Source of the DNA: Neobacillus ginsengisoli
Lineage (GTDB): Bacteria; Bacillota; Bacilli; Bacillales_B; DSM-18226
Assembly: GCF_030813055.1 (NCBI RefSeq)
Contig: NZ_JAUSTW010000001.1
Span: 310,001 to 374,000, forward strand
Direction: 5' to 3'
Length of the DNA stretch: 64,000 bases
In this document: piece by piece, positions 1-9,029 of the stretch
How the letters are laid out: each line of letters starts with the position of its first letter
Numbering within the stretch: the first letter of the stretch is position 1
Position numbers and translations under genes: made by a program
Notes under the pieces: generated by a model
What the model was told of the DNA's origin: nothing
The model's database searches: none
Seen by the model: the letters and a program-made list of their open reading frames with translations, nothing else

Positions 1-1
1 T

Positions 2-208
2 TCACTTGGCTTGTTAAAAGATGTATATTTTCAGGAAGAATTGGGCACAATCGTAGGGTACGAAATTACGGATGGTTTCTTTTCGGATATTAAAGAAGGG
101 AAACAAGTTATTGAATCCGAGAAGCCCCCAGCGATCGGAAAGGATGCCATCATCGTAGACGTAAATGAAAACTCGCTGACTAACGAGCCCTTAAAGGGCG
201 GCTCATAA
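2..208 (+). CDS. yrrD: YrrD-like PRC-barrel protein, C-terminal part
   Basis: Only the last 68 codons are visible; the frame is open to the left edge, so the true start lies outside the window. The segment has the beta-rich, acidic character of a PRC-barrel domain (a GYEITDGFFSDI stretch). In Bacillus, yrrD lies between recD2 and the yrrI-alaS region, which matches what follows here. PRC-barrel proteins are small binding modules; no specific function can be read from this fragment. The identification rests on similarity remembered from the family plus gene order. Confidence 0.7.
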   Translation, partial: SLGLLKDVYFQEELGTIVGYEITDGFFSDIKEGKQVIESEKPPAIGKDAIIVDVNENSLTNEPLKGGS

Positions 209-284
209 AGCGTTGTTGAATTTATGCTTTCAGAATTTATTGGTATAAATTCTGATTAGTAAACAAAACGTGAGGTGTCTTTTT

Positions 285-476
285 GTGTTAAAGTGTCCCA
301 ATTGTCAGAGCAAGGATATCGGCAAAATTGGTATAAACCAATATTATTGCTGGAATTGTTTTATTGAGCTAACGATTTCCAAAGGCATCATCAATACCCA
401 TCAAGTGGAAGAAGACGGGTCACTAAGCTCCTTAGATGACTTGTTTGAAGAAGAAGAGCGTCGTTACACCCTTTAA
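285..476 (+). CDS. small zinc-ribbon-like protein (YrzR-like)
   Basis: This 63-aa protein starts at GTG 285, because the sequence gaggtg at 272-277 is a good ribosome-binding site; the GTG at 270 overlaps it. The N-terminus carries CPNC at residues 4-7 and a second Cys pair in YYCWNC about 20 residues later, forming a likely CxxC/CxxC zinc knuckle. The C-terminus is acidic (SLDDLFEEEERR). It corresponds in position and pattern to the uncharacterised Bacillus protein YrzR downstream of yrrD. Its biochemical role is unknown; nucleic-acid or protein binding would be a guess. Confidence 0.7.
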   Translation: MLKCPNCQSKDIGKIGINQYYCWNCFIELTISKGIINTHQVEEDGSLSSLDDLFEEEERRYTL

Positions 477-498
477 ATAATTCGAAGAGGTGAAACGT

Positions 499-633
499 AT
501 GAATAAAATGATGACCACTGTTATTGCTTTTGGTGCAGGAATGGCAGCATATAATGTTGCACAAAGAAATAATTTGATGTCGGCCCGCAATATGAAACGA
601 GTTCAACGGACAATAAAACGAGCGATATTTTAA
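499..633 (+). CDS. yrzQ: DUF3918-type small protein (YrzQ-like)
   Basis: This 44-aa ORF starts at ATG 499 behind the ribosome-binding site gaggtg (486-491). The N-terminal half is a short hydrophobic stretch (VIAFGAGMAAYNVAQ) followed by a basic tail rich in Arg and Lys (MKRVQRTIKRAIF). This is the pattern of the Bacillus DUF3918/YrzQ family, which is found in front of yrrI. It probably sits in or on the membrane; function is unknown. It is followed at once by a strong terminator at 641-667. Confidence 0.75.
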   Translation: MNKMMTTVIAFGAGMAAYNVAQRNNLMSARNMKRVQRTIKRAIF

Positions 634-640
634 ATGGTAA

Positions 641-667
641 GAGGCTGACAAAAGTCAGCCTCTTTTT
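641..667 (+). terminator. intrinsic terminator after yrzQ
   Basis: A perfect 9-bp stem (gaggctgac at 641-649 and gtcagcctc at 654-662) with a 4-base loop is followed by a T run. It ends the yrrD/yrzQ transcription unit before yrrI. Confidence 0.9.
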
Positions 668-729
668 GTACGGAATGTATAATTCCACCACATGTCTCTA
701 AAAATAACACATAAAAGGAGGCATTGACG

Positions 730-1809
730 TTGGATATTCGTTTAAAATGGTATTATCGCATCGGTTTCTTGCTCCTTTTATTAATCGCCGTTTATGTCTT
801 TTTTAAAATTCGATATGTATGGATGCCGATTTTAGAGGTGTTAGCAGCCATTCTTCTTCCTTTTTTCATTTCAGGCTTCATCACTTATTTGCTTCATCCC
901 ATTGTTGAAAAGCTGCATGAAAAAGGAATGCATCGGGGGCTAGCAATATTTTTGATTTATCTTCTTTTTTTTGGCGGCAGCGGATATGCTTTATATAAAG
1001 GAATCCCGATATTTATTGATCAATTGAAGGATCTTTCTGAAAGTGCACCCATCTTTGCCGACCAATACCGGAGCTGGATTGACACGATTCAATCCCATAC
1101 GAGGACATGGCCGGATGGCCTTCAAGGAAAAATGAATGATGGCATCGATGCCTTTGAAAAAAAGCTGGACTCCCTATTAACGATAATGGTAGCAGTATTA
1201 TTAAAATTTTTAAATTCAGCATTAATTATCATGATTATTCCGTTTATTGCCTTTTATATGTTAAAGGATTTTCATGTGATAAAAAGAGGAGTATGGTATT
1301 TAACACCTAAACAGTGGAGACAGCAGGGATCTCGGTTTTTAAGGGATGTGGACGTGTCGTTAGGGAGTTACATAAGGGGACAGCTCCTTGTTTGTGTGCT
1401 TATCGGAATAATTTCGGCTCTTTTCTTTTGGATTTTTCATTTAAGGTACCCATTAATTTTAGGCTTTATTGTGGGGGTTACTGATGTCATTCCATATTTC
1501 GGGCCGATTATCGGAGCTGTTCCGGCAGTCATTATCGCTGCCACAGTTTCAGTAAAATTAGTGGTAATTACTGTGGTAATTATTATCGTTATCCAATTTC
1601 TCGAAGGCAATATTTTATCGCCTTATATTGTTGGAAAGAGTCTGCATATGCATCCGCTGCTTATTATGTTTGCTATCACAGCCGGGGGTGAAATCGGAGG
1701 GATTTTAGGACTCATTTTTGCAGTGCCGGCCCTGGTTGTTGTTAAAGTGGGGATCATTCACGCCAAAAATCATTTTATTCAAAACAGGTCGAAGGACCCG
1801 TCATCATGA
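730..1809 (+). CDS. yrrI: AI-2E family membrane transporter YrrI
   Basis: This 359-aa integral membrane protein has several hydrophobic segments: two near the N-terminus (about residues 8-30 and 37-60), one near 150-175, and a cluster from about 215 to the end. This is the usual layout of the AI-2E family exporter/permease group, once named TqsA/PerM-like. The start was set at TTG 730 because aaaggagg ends at 721; the TTG at 724 is too close to it. The conserved region around DVIPYFGPIIGAVPA is clearly visible. Substrate is unknown; family members are proposed to export signals or ions. Confidence 0.88.
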   Translation: MDIRLKWYYRIGFLLLLLIAVYVFFKIRYVWMPILEVLAAILLPFFISGFITYLLHPIVEKLHEKGMHRGLAIFLIYLLFFGGSGYALYKGIPIFIDQLKDLSESAPIFADQYRSWIDTIQSHTRTWPDGLQGKMNDGIDAFEKKLDSLLTIMVAVLLKFLNSALIIMIIPFIAFYMLKDFHVIKRGVWYLTPKQWRQQGSRFLRDVDVSLGSYIRGQLLVCVLIGIISALFFWIFHLRYPLILGFIVGVTDVIPYFGPIIGAVPAVIIAATVSVKLVVITVVIIIVIQFLEGNILSPYIVGKSLHMHPLLIMFAITAGGEIGGILGLIFAVPALVVVKVGIIHAKNHFIQNRSKDPSS

Positions 1810-1813
1810 TTGA

Positions 1814-1842
1814 TTGACAAACAATTCATCGATGGCTATAAT
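1814..1842 (+). promoter_or_regulatory. sigma-A promoter of the alaS T-box leader
   Basis: TTGACA at 1814-1819 and TATAAT at 1837-1842 are separated by exactly 17 bases. Both hexamers match the vegetative consensus perfectly. Transcription would begin near 1849 and run through the T-box leader. Confidence 0.85.
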
Positions 1843-1867
1843 TCGTCTTATAGAATATGTATCTGAA

Positions 1868-2111
1868 AATGTTGAAGGACCTAAGTATGTTATAGACCAT
1901 CTGTAGCGCATTTGCGCAGAAGAGAGGAGCTTCCCAGGGTGAAAGAAGCTTTAGATGAAGGATAACAGAAAGCTAATCCCGAGTGCAGCTAATCACTGCC
2001 GTATTTGCCGCGTTAAGGCATTTTTGAGAGATGAATACAGTTTTTGTATTCATAATCAGGGTGGTACCGCGAGTTAGCTCTCGTCCCTGCAATAGGGATG
2101 AGGGCTTTTTT
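1868..2111 (+). promoter_or_regulatory. T-box leader controlling alaS
   Basis: The leader has the hallmark T-box sequence agggtggtaccgcg at 2058-2071, which pairs with the uncharged tRNA acceptor end. It ends in an intrinsic terminator (stem 2077-2088 with 2094-2105, then a T run). The likely specifier is GCT at 1972-1974, an alanine codon, in the context GAAAGCTA on the 3' side of stem I. Together with the downstream alaS, this indicates antitermination by uncharged tRNA-Ala. The exact 5' boundary of stem I is approximate. It fills most of the gap between yrrI and alaS. Confidence 0.93.
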
Positions 2112-2146
2112 GTGTTCTTTTTTAAATATAAAGGAGGTTTATCCAA

Positions 2147-4780
2147 ATGAAAAATTTAACCGGATCTCAAATTCGAAGAATGTTTTTAGATTTTTTTAAA
2201 GAAAAAGGCCATGCAGTTGAACCAAGTGCATCACTCGTTCCTCATGATGACCCGTCCTTGCTGTGGATTAATAGCGGTGTTGCAACATTAAAGAAGTATT
2301 TCGATGGCCGCGTGATACCAGATAATCCAAGAATAACGAATGCACAGAAATCGATCCGGACAAACGACATCGAAAATGTAGGAAAAACAGCCCGCCATCA
2401 TACATTCTTTGAGATGCTTGGGAACTTTTCCATCGGTGATTATTTCAAAGAAGAGGCAATTGAATGGGCATGGGAGTTTTTAACGGACGATAAATGGATT
2501 GGTTTTGAAAAAGAATTATTATCTGTTACAATTCATCCGGAAGACCATGAAGCATTTGAAATTTGGAATAAAACGATTGGAATTCCTGAGGAACGTATAA
2601 TTCGTCTTGAAGGGAATTTTTGGGATATCGGAGAAGGACCAAGCGGCCCAAACACAGAAATTTTCTATGACCGCGGACAAGAATATGGAGATGATCCAAA
2701 AGATCCGGAACTATATCCCGGCGGTGAAAATGATCGTTACCTTGAGGTATGGAACCTAGTATTTTCACAATTTAATCATAATCCTGATGGCACTTATACT
2801 CCGCTGCCAAAGAAAAACATTGATACTGGTATGGGATTAGAGCGAATGGCATCTGTTGTTCAAAATGTCCCTACCAACTTTGATACTGATTTATTTATGC
2901 CGACCATTCGGGCAACGGAAGAAATTTCAGGAGTAAAATACGGTGTAGACAAAGAACAGGATATTGCGTTTAAAGTTATTGCTGACCATATTCGTACGGT
3001 TGCTTTTGCTGTAGGCGACGGGGCGCTTCCTTCAAACGAAGGCCGCGGATATGTTTTACGCCGTTTGCTTCGACGAGCTGTACGGTATGCAAAGCAGATC
3101 AACATTAATCGTCCGTTTATGTATGAGCTAGTCCCGGTAGTAGGGGAAATCATGCATGACTTTTATCCTGAGGTAAAAGAAAAATCTGATTTTGTTCAAA
3201 AAGTAATTAAGAATGAGGAAGAGCGTTTCCACGAAACTCTTCATGAAGGTTTAGCAATTTTGGCCAGTGTTATTAAAAAGGAAAAGGAAAAAGGCAGCGA
3301 TATCATCACCGGAGCTGATGTATTCCGCCTTTATGACACTTACGGATTCCCTGTTGAATTAACGGAAGAATACGCAGGCGAAGAGGGCATGAAAATTGAT
3401 CATTCCGGTTTTGAAACAGAAATGGAGCAGCAGCGTGAGCGTGCCCGTGCAGCACGTCAAGATGTTGATTCCATGCAGGTGCAAGGCGGAGTGCTCGGCG
3501 ATCTGAAAGTTGAAAGCGTATTTGTTGGTTATGACCTGCTTGAGACAAGTTCAACTGTGTTAGCCATTATTAAAAATGGTGAACTTACAGATGAAGCAGT
3601 AAATGGTGAGGAAGTACAGCTTATACTTGATGTGACACCATTTTATGCAGAAAGCGGCGGCCAAATCGCTGACCGTGGTAATTTAGAGGGGGATGGCGTA
3701 ACTGTTTCCGTTAAGGATGTACAAAAAGCTCCAAATGGACAAAATCTTCACAAAGCAATTGTTAAAACCGGAACTCTTAAAACCAACCAAAAAGTGAATG
3801 CAACAATTGACGGAGAAAATCGGGTGAAAATTATCAAAAATCATACCGCTACCCATCTTCTCCATCAAGCATTAAAAGATGTCCTTGGGAATCACGTCAA
3901 TCAAGCCGGTTCCCTAGTTGACCCGGATCGATTACGGTTTGATTTCTCTCATTTTGGCCAAGTGAAGCCTGAAGAACTGGATCAAATTGAAAAAATCGTT
4001 AACGAAAAAATTTGGAAAAACATTGAAGTCGATATCAATTTGAAACCAATTGCCGAAGCAAAAGCAATGGGAGCAATGGCTCTCTTTGGTGAAAAATATG
4101 GCGATATTGTCCGCGTGGTTAGGGTTGGGGATTATAGCCTTGAGCTTTGCGGCGGCTGTCATGTTCCGAATACATCTGTGATTGGTCTATTTAAGATTGT
4201 GTCTGAAGGTGGAATTGGAGCAGGAACGCGAAGGATCGAAGCGGTAACAGGTGAATCGGCATACCGGTTATTAAATGAACAAGTTGCCCTTTTAAAAGAT
4301 GCAGCCGAAAGACTGAAAACCAATCCTAAAGATATCCTTAGCCGAATCGACGGGTTAACCGGCGAAATTAAGCAGCTTCAGCGTGAAAACGAATCCCTAG
4401 CTACCAAACTCGGAAATATCGAAGCAGGCAACCTCGTTTCTAAAGCCAAGGAAATTGATGGCGTAACTGTTTTAGCTGCTAAGGTTCAAGCTGCCGATAT
4501 GAATAACCTGCGGAACATGGCTGACGATCTAAAGCAAAAGCTTGGTTCAGCCGTCATTTTACTGGGCAGTGCGAATGAAGGAAAAGTAAACTTAATCGCT
4601 GCTGTTACAAAGGATTTAAATGACAAAGGCTTCCATGCAGGGAAACTTGTTAAAGAAGCAGCTGCTATTTGCGGAGGCGGCGGAGGCGGTCGTCCGGATA
4701 TGGCACAAGCCGGCGGTAAAGATCCTGAAAAACTTGATTCAGCCATTCAATTCGTCGATGAGTGGGTAAAATCCATTTGA
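2147..4780 (+). CDS. alaS: alanyl-tRNA synthetase
   Basis: This 877-aa class II synthetase charges tRNA-Ala in the cytosol; the length is typical of the family. The aminoacylation domain occupies about residues 1-240 (including [13 protein letters not shown]), followed by the tRNA-recognition region. The editing domain shows [11 protein letters not shown] near residue 566 and CGGCH near 670, which together hold the zinc. The C-terminal DHHA1 region ends in a Gly-rich loop ([16 protein letters not shown]). ATG 2147 follows aaaggaggtt. It stands alone behind its own T-box leader and promoter. Confidence 0.99.
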   Translation: MKNLTGSQIRRMFLDFFKEKGHAVEPSASLVPHDDPSLLWINSGVATLKKYFDGRVIPDNPRITNAQKSIRTNDIENVGKTARHHTFFEMLGNFSIGDYFKEEAIEWAWEFLTDDKWIGFEKELLSVTIHPEDHEAFEIWNKTIGIPEERIIRLEGNFWDIGEGPSGPNTEIFYDRGQEYGDDPKDPELYPGGENDRYLEVWNLVFSQFNHNPDGTYTPLPKKNIDTGMGLERMASVVQNVPTNFDTDLFMPTIRATEEISGVKYGVDKEQDIAFKVIADHIRTVAFAVGDGALPSNEGRGYVLRRLLRRAVRYAKQININRPFMYELVPVVGEIMHDFYPEVKEKSDFVQKVIKNEEERFHETLHEGLAILASVIKKEKEKGSDIITGADVFRLYDTYGFPVELTEEYAGEEGMKIDHSGFETEMEQQRERARAARQDVDSMQVQGGVLGDLKVESVFVGYDLLETSSTVLAIIKNGELTDEAVNGEEVQLILDVTPFYAESGGQIADRGNLEGDGVTVSVKDVQKAPNGQNLHKAIVKTGTLKTNQKVNATIDGENRVKIIKNHTATHLLHQALKDVLGNHVNQAGSLVDPDRLRFDFSHFGQVKPEELDQIEKIVNEKIWKNIEVDINLKPIAEAKAMGAMALFGEKYGDIVRVVRVGDYSLELCGGCHVPNTSVIGLFKIVSEGGIGAGTRRIEAVTGESAYRLLNEQVALLKDAAERLKTNPKDILSRIDGLTGEIKQLQRENESLATKLGNIEAGNLVSKAKEIDGVTVLAAKVQAADMNNLRNMADDLKQKLGSAVILLGSANEGKVNLIAAVTKDLNDKGFHAGKLVKEAAAICGGGGGGRPDMAQAGGKDPEKLDSAIQFVDEWVKSI

Positions 4781-4854
4781 TAATAGTACAAAGTAGTGTA
4801 AAATGTAGGTAACTAATACAATTCTCTCCTCTAAAAAAATGCGAGGTGCATGAA

Positions 4855-5121
4855 ATGAGCTCATTCGATAAAACGATGCGATTTAATTTTCCTGAAGAGC
4901 CTTTTGAACATGATGTAAATGATGTTCTTTTTCAAGTTTATGAAGCCTTGCTGGAAAAAGGATATAATCCTATCAATCAAATTGTAGGTTACCTATTGTC
5001 CGGAGACCCAGCATATATCCCAAGACATCGGGATGCACGCAATATTATCCGGAAGCTTGAACGGGATGAAATTATTGAAGAGTTGGTTAAATCCTATCTA
5101 AAAAAACAACGAGAGGGTTAA
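4855..5121 (+). CDS. yrzL: IreB family regulatory phosphoprotein (YrzL, UPF0297)
   Basis: This 88-aa cytosolic protein begins [12 protein letters not shown], the conserved start of the IreB/DUF965 family. ATG 4855 was chosen because gaggtg at 4843-4848 lies 6 bases before it; the upstream GTG 4846 is part of that ribosome-binding site. In enterococci, IreB is a substrate of the PASTA kinase IreK and affects cephalosporin resistance; the Thr near the N-terminus (DKTMRF) is conserved. The gene is the first of a tight three-gene group with yrrK and yrzB, an arrangement conserved in Firmicutes. Confidence 0.93.
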   Translation: MSSFDKTMRFNFPEEPFEHDVNDVLFQVYEALLEKGYNPINQIVGYLLSGDPAYIPRHRDARNIIRKLERDEIIEELVKSYLKKQREG

Positions 5122-5124
5122 GGA

Positions 5125-5541
5125 ATGCGCATATTGGGATTGGATGTAGGCTCTAAGACAGTTGGTGTTGCTCTAAGCGATGAACTGGGATGGACTGCCC
5201 AGGGCCTTAAAACTCTCAAAATCAATGAAGAAAAGCAGGAGTTTGGTTTTGATGAAATTGGTCAATTAATAAAAGAGTATCAAGTTAGCCAAGTTGTCAT
5301 CGGGTTGCCCAAAAATATGAACGGTACAATTGGACCGCGTGGTGAAGCAAGTCAGAAATTTGCCAGTGAAATCGAAAGACAATACGAAGTTCCGACCGTT
5401 TTATGGGATGAGCGCTTAACAACAATGGCAGCGGAGCGTGTTTTGCTGGAAGCAGATGTGAGCAGAAAAAAACGGAAAAAAGTCATTGATAAAATGGCTG
5501 CAGTGATGATACTGCAAGGCTATCTTGATAGCAAAAATTAA
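5125..5541 (+). CDS. yrrK: RuvX/YqgF family nuclease, pre-16S rRNA processing
   Basis: This 138-aa protein has the RNase H-like fold signature: [18 protein letters not shown] at the N-terminus, [11 protein letters not shown] in the middle, and [14 protein letters not shown] with the acidic residue of the active site. Members (YqgF, RuvX, YrrK) process the 5' end of 16S rRNA. The length is normal. It starts 3 bases after yrzL, so the two are translationally coupled. The final [14 protein letters not shown] motif is also conserved. Confidence 0.95.
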   Translation: MRILGLDVGSKTVGVALSDELGWTAQGLKTLKINEEKQEFGFDEIGQLIKEYQVSQVVIGLPKNMNGTIGPRGEASQKFASEIERQYEVPTVLWDERLTTMAAERVLLEADVSRKKRKKVIDKMAAVMILQGYLDSKN

Positions 5542-5553
5542 TGAGGTGAAAAA

Positions 5554-5844
5554 ATGGATCACGGAGAAAATAATATTACAGTCGTAGATGAAGATGGCAA
5601 TGAACAATTATGTGAAGTGCTCTTCACATTTGATTCAGAGGAATTTAAAAAGTCATATGTTTTGTATTATCCGGTAGGTGCAGAAGAGGACGATTCAGAT
5701 GATATTGAAATTCATGCCTCTTCCTTTATTCCAACTGAAGACGGTGAAGATGGCGAATTAATGCCGATCGAAACAGACGAGGAATGGGATATGATTGAAG
5801 AGATGCTCAATACCTTCCTGGAAGAACAAGACGCCGAAGAATAG
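5554..5844 (+). CDS. yrzB: DUF1292 protein YrzB
   Basis: This very acidic 96-aa protein (pI clearly low, with runs such as EEDDSDD and EDGEDGE) matches the DUF1292/UPF0473 family, which nearly always follows yrrK. A ribosome-binding site, gaggtg, precedes ATG 5554. The beta-strand-rich N-terminal half ([19 protein letters not shown]) is typical. Function is unknown. It is the last gene of the group; a strong terminator follows at 5860. Confidence 0.93.
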   Translation: MDHGENNITVVDEDGNEQLCEVLFTFDSEEFKKSYVLYYPVGAEEDDSDDIEIHASSFIPTEDGEDGELMPIETDEEWDMIEEMLNTFLEEQDAEE

Positions 5845-5859
5845 AACAGAAATATAGAA

Positions 5860-5892
5860 GAACCGGTCTTTAAATGGCCGGTTCTTTTTTTG
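5860..5892 (+). terminator. intrinsic terminator after yrzB
   Basis: The stem gaaccggtc (5860-5868) with ggccggttc (5876-5884) encloses a 7-base loop and is followed by a run of T. It closes the yrzL-yrrK-yrzB unit. Confidence 0.92.
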
Positions 5893-6062
5893 TTTATGCT
5901 ATTATTCACCGCAAAAAACGTCAAATTACTGGATAAATTGACATTTTTCACGCCTTATGCTGAAATAATTATGATGCGTATATTATAATTATTTACAAAT
6001 AATAATGAATATTCGTGAAAGATGTATTTTAGTTTTCACTGGTCAAAATGAGGGGGAGTTCA

Positions 6063-7199
6063 ATGGCAACAGACGGAAAAGAAAATAATAAAGATATTAT
6101 TCGGCAAAAATTACTGGAACATCAAGGTGAAGCGAAGATTGTTAGGAAAATAGTCATGATAATCTCACTGGTCATTATTTTATTGATCGCCCTAATTGGC
6201 GGCGCGGGATATCTATACATTCACTCTTCACTGAAACCGGTTGATCCAAAAAGTAAAGTAGTCAAAAAGGTAGATATTCCAATCGGATTCTCGGTAGCAG
6301 GAATTGGCGAAAAATTAGAAGCAGAGGGAATTATTAAAAACGCAAAAGTTTTTAAATACTATGTAAAATTAAAAAATGAAGGCGGTTTTATGGCAGGTGA
6401 ATACGAATTAAGTCCTTCAATGGATATCCCTGAAATCCTTAATCGCTTGAAAACCGGTAAAGTCCTGCAAAAAGCGGCATTTAAAATAATCATACCTGAA
6501 GGACAGCAATTACAGGAAATTGCTCATATTATGGCAAAGGCTACAAAGAAAACAGATGATGAAATATTTAAAGGACTAAATGACAAGGCATTAATTAATA
6601 AGCTAATGGTTAAATATCCCGATTTATTAACAAGTGAGATTATGAATAGCAAAGTAAAGTACCCATTAGAAGGGTATTTATTCCCTGCCACCTATTCTTT
6701 TTATAAACCGAATCCAACTGTGGAAGAAATGGTTACGGCGATGCTTGATAAAACACAAACAGTTTTAGCTGATTATTCACAAGAAAGTAAGGACAAACAT
6801 CTCTCAGTTCATCAATTATTAACCATGGCTTCATTAATCGAGGAAGAGGCAACTGCAAAAGCTGACAGGAAAAAGATTTCAAGTGTTTTCTTTAATCGCC
6901 TGAAAAAGGGAATGCCATTGCAAACGGACCCTACTGTTCTTTATGCGGAAGGGAAGCATAAAGAGAGAGTTTTATACCAGGATTTAGAAGTGAACTCACC
7001 CTATAATACTTACAAAAATACTGGGCTCCCTCCTGGCCCGATTTCAAATGCAGGGAAGGTTTCAATTGAAGCTGCGTTAAATCCAGATAACACGGATTAT
7101 CTTTATTTTCTTGCGGCACCTGATGGAAGCATCATTTTTACCAAAACACTTGAAGAACATAACCAGGAAAAAGCAAAGTTTATTTCCAATAAAAAATAA
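6063..7199 (+). CDS. mltG: endolytic murein transglycosylase MltG
   Basis: This 378-aa protein has a cytosolic N-terminal tail of about 30 residues, one membrane helix (about 31-57), a LysM-like region, and a YceG catalytic domain facing the cell wall. The likely catalytic Glu is near residue 260 in MASLIEEEA, followed by VFFNRLKKGMPLQTDPTV. MltG cleaves nascent glycan strands and sets their length. ATG 6063 was chosen because gagggggag (6050-6058) is its ribosome-binding site; the ATG at 6048 overlaps that site. It equals B. subtilis YrrL in order and length. Confidence 0.95.
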   Translation: MATDGKENNKDIIRQKLLEHQGEAKIVRKIVMIISLVIILLIALIGGAGYLYIHSSLKPVDPKSKVVKKVDIPIGFSVAGIGEKLEAEGIIKNAKVFKYYVKLKNEGGFMAGEYELSPSMDIPEILNRLKTGKVLQKAAFKIIIPEGQQLQEIAHIMAKATKKTDDEIFKGLNDKALINKLMVKYPDLLTSEIMNSKVKYPLEGYLFPATYSFYKPNPTVEEMVTAMLDKTQTVLADYSQESKDKHLSVHQLLTMASLIEEEATAKADRKKISSVFFNRLKKGMPLQTDPTVLYAEGKHKERVLYQDLEVNSPYNTYKNTGLPPGPISNAGKVSIEAALNPDNTDYLYFLAAPDGSIIFTKTLEEHNQEKAKFISNKK

Positions 7200-7207
7200 A
7201 AGAGTCT

Positions 7208-7238
7208 AAAGGAGGATTGTTAGCATTCCTCCTTTTTT
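7208..7238 (+). terminator. intrinsic terminator after mltG
   Basis: Inverted repeat aaaggagga (7208-7216) pairs with tcctcctt further on and is followed by seven T. It separates mltG from the structured element in front of trmR. Confidence 0.88.
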
Positions 7239-7274
7239 TGTGATAAAATAATTCAAGTGTTTAATAAATAATCT

Positions 7275-7380
7275 ATAGCGTTACTCACAGTTAGTTACTT
7301 GGAGGCATTTCCTGCCTAAACGAATTCACTTGGAATCCGATTTCGGGTGAGCCGTAAGTTTTCTGTGAACGCTATTTTTT
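7275..7380 (+). ncRNA. candidate structured leader/small RNA ending in a terminator
   Basis: A closing helix of 8 bp (7275-7282 with 7368-7375) plus 5 bp (7286-7290 with 7363-7367) encloses about 70 bases and is followed by six T, as an intrinsic terminator would be. Inside, a 4-bp helix (7297-7300 with 7356-7359) opens into a junction with one clear hairpin (aggca 7303-7307, tgcct 7313-7317) and a weaker second one (7326-7329 with 7347-7350). I do not recognise a known riboswitch: no T-box, S-box, lysine, purine or FMN consensus is present. It lies 42 bases upstream of trmR, so it could be a leader or a free-standing small RNA. Confidence 0.55.
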
Positions 7381-7422
7381 CATGTCTAAAGATCATTTAT
7401 ATAGATTAGAGGTGAGCGCAGC

Positions 7423-8073
7423 TTGTTAAATGAGAAGCTGCATTCTTATATTGAAGGTCTTATTTCCGAACGCAATCCATTGCTTATGGAAATGGAGGAA
7501 TACGCAAAAAATCATAATGTTCCAATTATGGAGTTGGCGGGAATTGAAACGATGCTTCAATTACTGCGGATCCATCATTCGAAAAATATTCTTGAGGTGG
7601 GAACTGCGATTGGGTATTCAGCATTAAGAATGGCCTATGCTTTACCCGATGCGAGGATTGTAACGATTGAAAGGGACGAGGACCGTTTGCGGCAAGCGGA
7701 GGATTTTATCAACCGATCCGGAATCAGTGATCAAATTACCCTGATCAAGGGTGATGCACTCGAAGTAGAAGAGTCCGTAGGTGTACACGCACTCTATGAC
7801 GTTATTTTTGTTGACGCAGCTAAAGGTCAATATAAAAAATTCTTCGAGATTTATTCAAAGTATCTTCATGAGGATGGAATCATTATTACGGACAATGTTT
7901 TATTTAAGGGTTTAGTGGCCGAAACTGAGGTTGAATCCAAGAGAATCCGCAATCTTGTGAAAAAAATAGATGAATTTAACCATTGGTTAATGTCACATCC
8001 TGATTATTATTCAGTAATCCTGCCTGTAGGGGATGGGGTTGCGATTAGCAAAAAAAGAGGTGAAGTCAAATGA
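7423..8073 (+). CDS. trmR: tRNA 5-hydroxyuridine methyltransferase TrmR
   Basis: This 216-aa class I SAM-dependent O-methyltransferase has motif I ILEVGTAIGYSALRM near residue 51 and metal/substrate motifs VIFVDAAKGQYKKFF and IIITDNVLF. The B. subtilis counterpart YrrM (TrmR) converts ho5U34 to mo5U34 in the wobble position of several tRNAs. TTG 7423 follows aggtgag at 7410-7416. Its stop overlaps the start of trhP1 by 4 bases, and the two following genes make its substrate, so the operon is a complete module for wobble-uridine modification. Confidence 0.9.
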   Translation: MLNEKLHSYIEGLISERNPLLMEMEEYAKNHNVPIMELAGIETMLQLLRIHHSKNILEVGTAIGYSALRMAYALPDARIVTIERDEDRLRQAEDFINRSGISDQITLIKGDALEVEESVGVHALYDVIFVDAAKGQYKKFFEIYSKYLHEDGIIITDNVLFKGLVAETEVESKRIRNLVKKIDEFNHWLMSHPDYYSVILPVGDGVAISKKRGEVK

Positions 8074-8999
8074 AAAAACCTGAACTATTAGTAACACCAC
8101 TTACTATTGATGATATATTGCCGCTCTCTGAAGCAGGTGCAGACGCGTTTGTTGTAGGTGAACAGCGTTATGGTTTACGGCTCGCGGGTGAATTTAACCG
8201 AAAAGAAGTGCAAAAAGCTGTAGAACTAGCTCACTCAAAAGGGAAAAAAGTTTATCTAGCCATGAATGCTATATTTCATAATGAGAAAATTGAAGAATTA
8301 AGTGAATATATTCGTTTTGCAGTAGAGACATCTGCAGATGCAATTATTTTTGGTGACCCTGCTGTTTTAATGGTTGCAAGGGAAACGGCACCTTCGATGA
8401 AACTTCATTGGAGTACAGAAACAACAGGAACCAACTGGTACACTTGTAACTATTGGGGAAGAAAAGGAGCAAAAAGAGCTGTACTTGCCCGTGAAATTAA
8501 TATGGATTCAATCGTTGAAATGAAAGAGAATGCTGAAGTTGAAATTGAAGTACTGGTACACGGAATGAGCTGCATGTTTCAATCCAAACGATCTCTTCTC
8601 GGCAATTATTACGAGTATCAAGGAAAAGTAATGGAAATTGAGAATCGTAAAATGCAGGAAAATATGTTTTTACATGATAAGGAACGTGGTAATAAATATC
8701 CGATTTTTGAAGATGAAAACGGAACGCACATCATGAGCCCGAATGATATTTGTATAATCGATGAACTGCAGGAGATGTTAGAAGCCGGTGTCGACTCTTT
8801 TAAAATTGATGGGATATTGAAAAGTCCTGAATACATTCTTGCCGTAACAAAAGCATACAAAGAGGCTATCGACTTGTATTTCGAAGATCCGGACCTCTAT
8901 GAGGACAAAAAAGATGCGTTATTATCATCAATCGAGGAAATTCAGCCGAAAAGCCGTCAACTGGATACAGGTTTCTTTTTCAAGGAAACGGTCTATTAA
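8070..8999 (+). CDS. trhP1: tRNA hydroxylation protein P1 (U32 peptidase family)
   Basis: This 309-aa protein begins with a U32-type repeat (PELLVTPLTIDDILPLSEAGADAFVVGEQRYGLRL). It matches Bacillus YrrN, called TrhP1, one of two U32-family proteins needed for prephenate-dependent hydroxylation of U34. Compared with TrhP2, the segment after VHGMSC lacks the four-Cys cluster that would bind an iron-sulfur cluster, as expected for this paralogue. Its start overlaps the end of trmR by 4 bases (ATGA). It is cytosolic. Confidence 0.88.
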   Translation: MKKPELLVTPLTIDDILPLSEAGADAFVVGEQRYGLRLAGEFNRKEVQKAVELAHSKGKKVYLAMNAIFHNEKIEELSEYIRFAVETSADAIIFGDPAVLMVARETAPSMKLHWSTETTGTNWYTCNYWGRKGAKRAVLAREINMDSIVEMKENAEVEIEVLVHGMSCMFQSKRSLLGNYYEYQGKVMEIENRKMQENMFLHDKERGNKYPIFEDENGTHIMSPNDICIIDELQEMLEAGVDSFKIDGILKSPEYILAVTKAYKEAIDLYFEDPDLYEDKKDALLSSIEEIQPKSRQLDTGFFFKETVY

Positions 9000-9029
9000 T
9001 ATCAATTTTAGAAAAGGAGGTAGCTAATC

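Noticed and set aside
1860..2146. Possible protein gene between yrrI and alaS
   Set aside because: The region is fully explained as a T-box leader with promoter and terminator.
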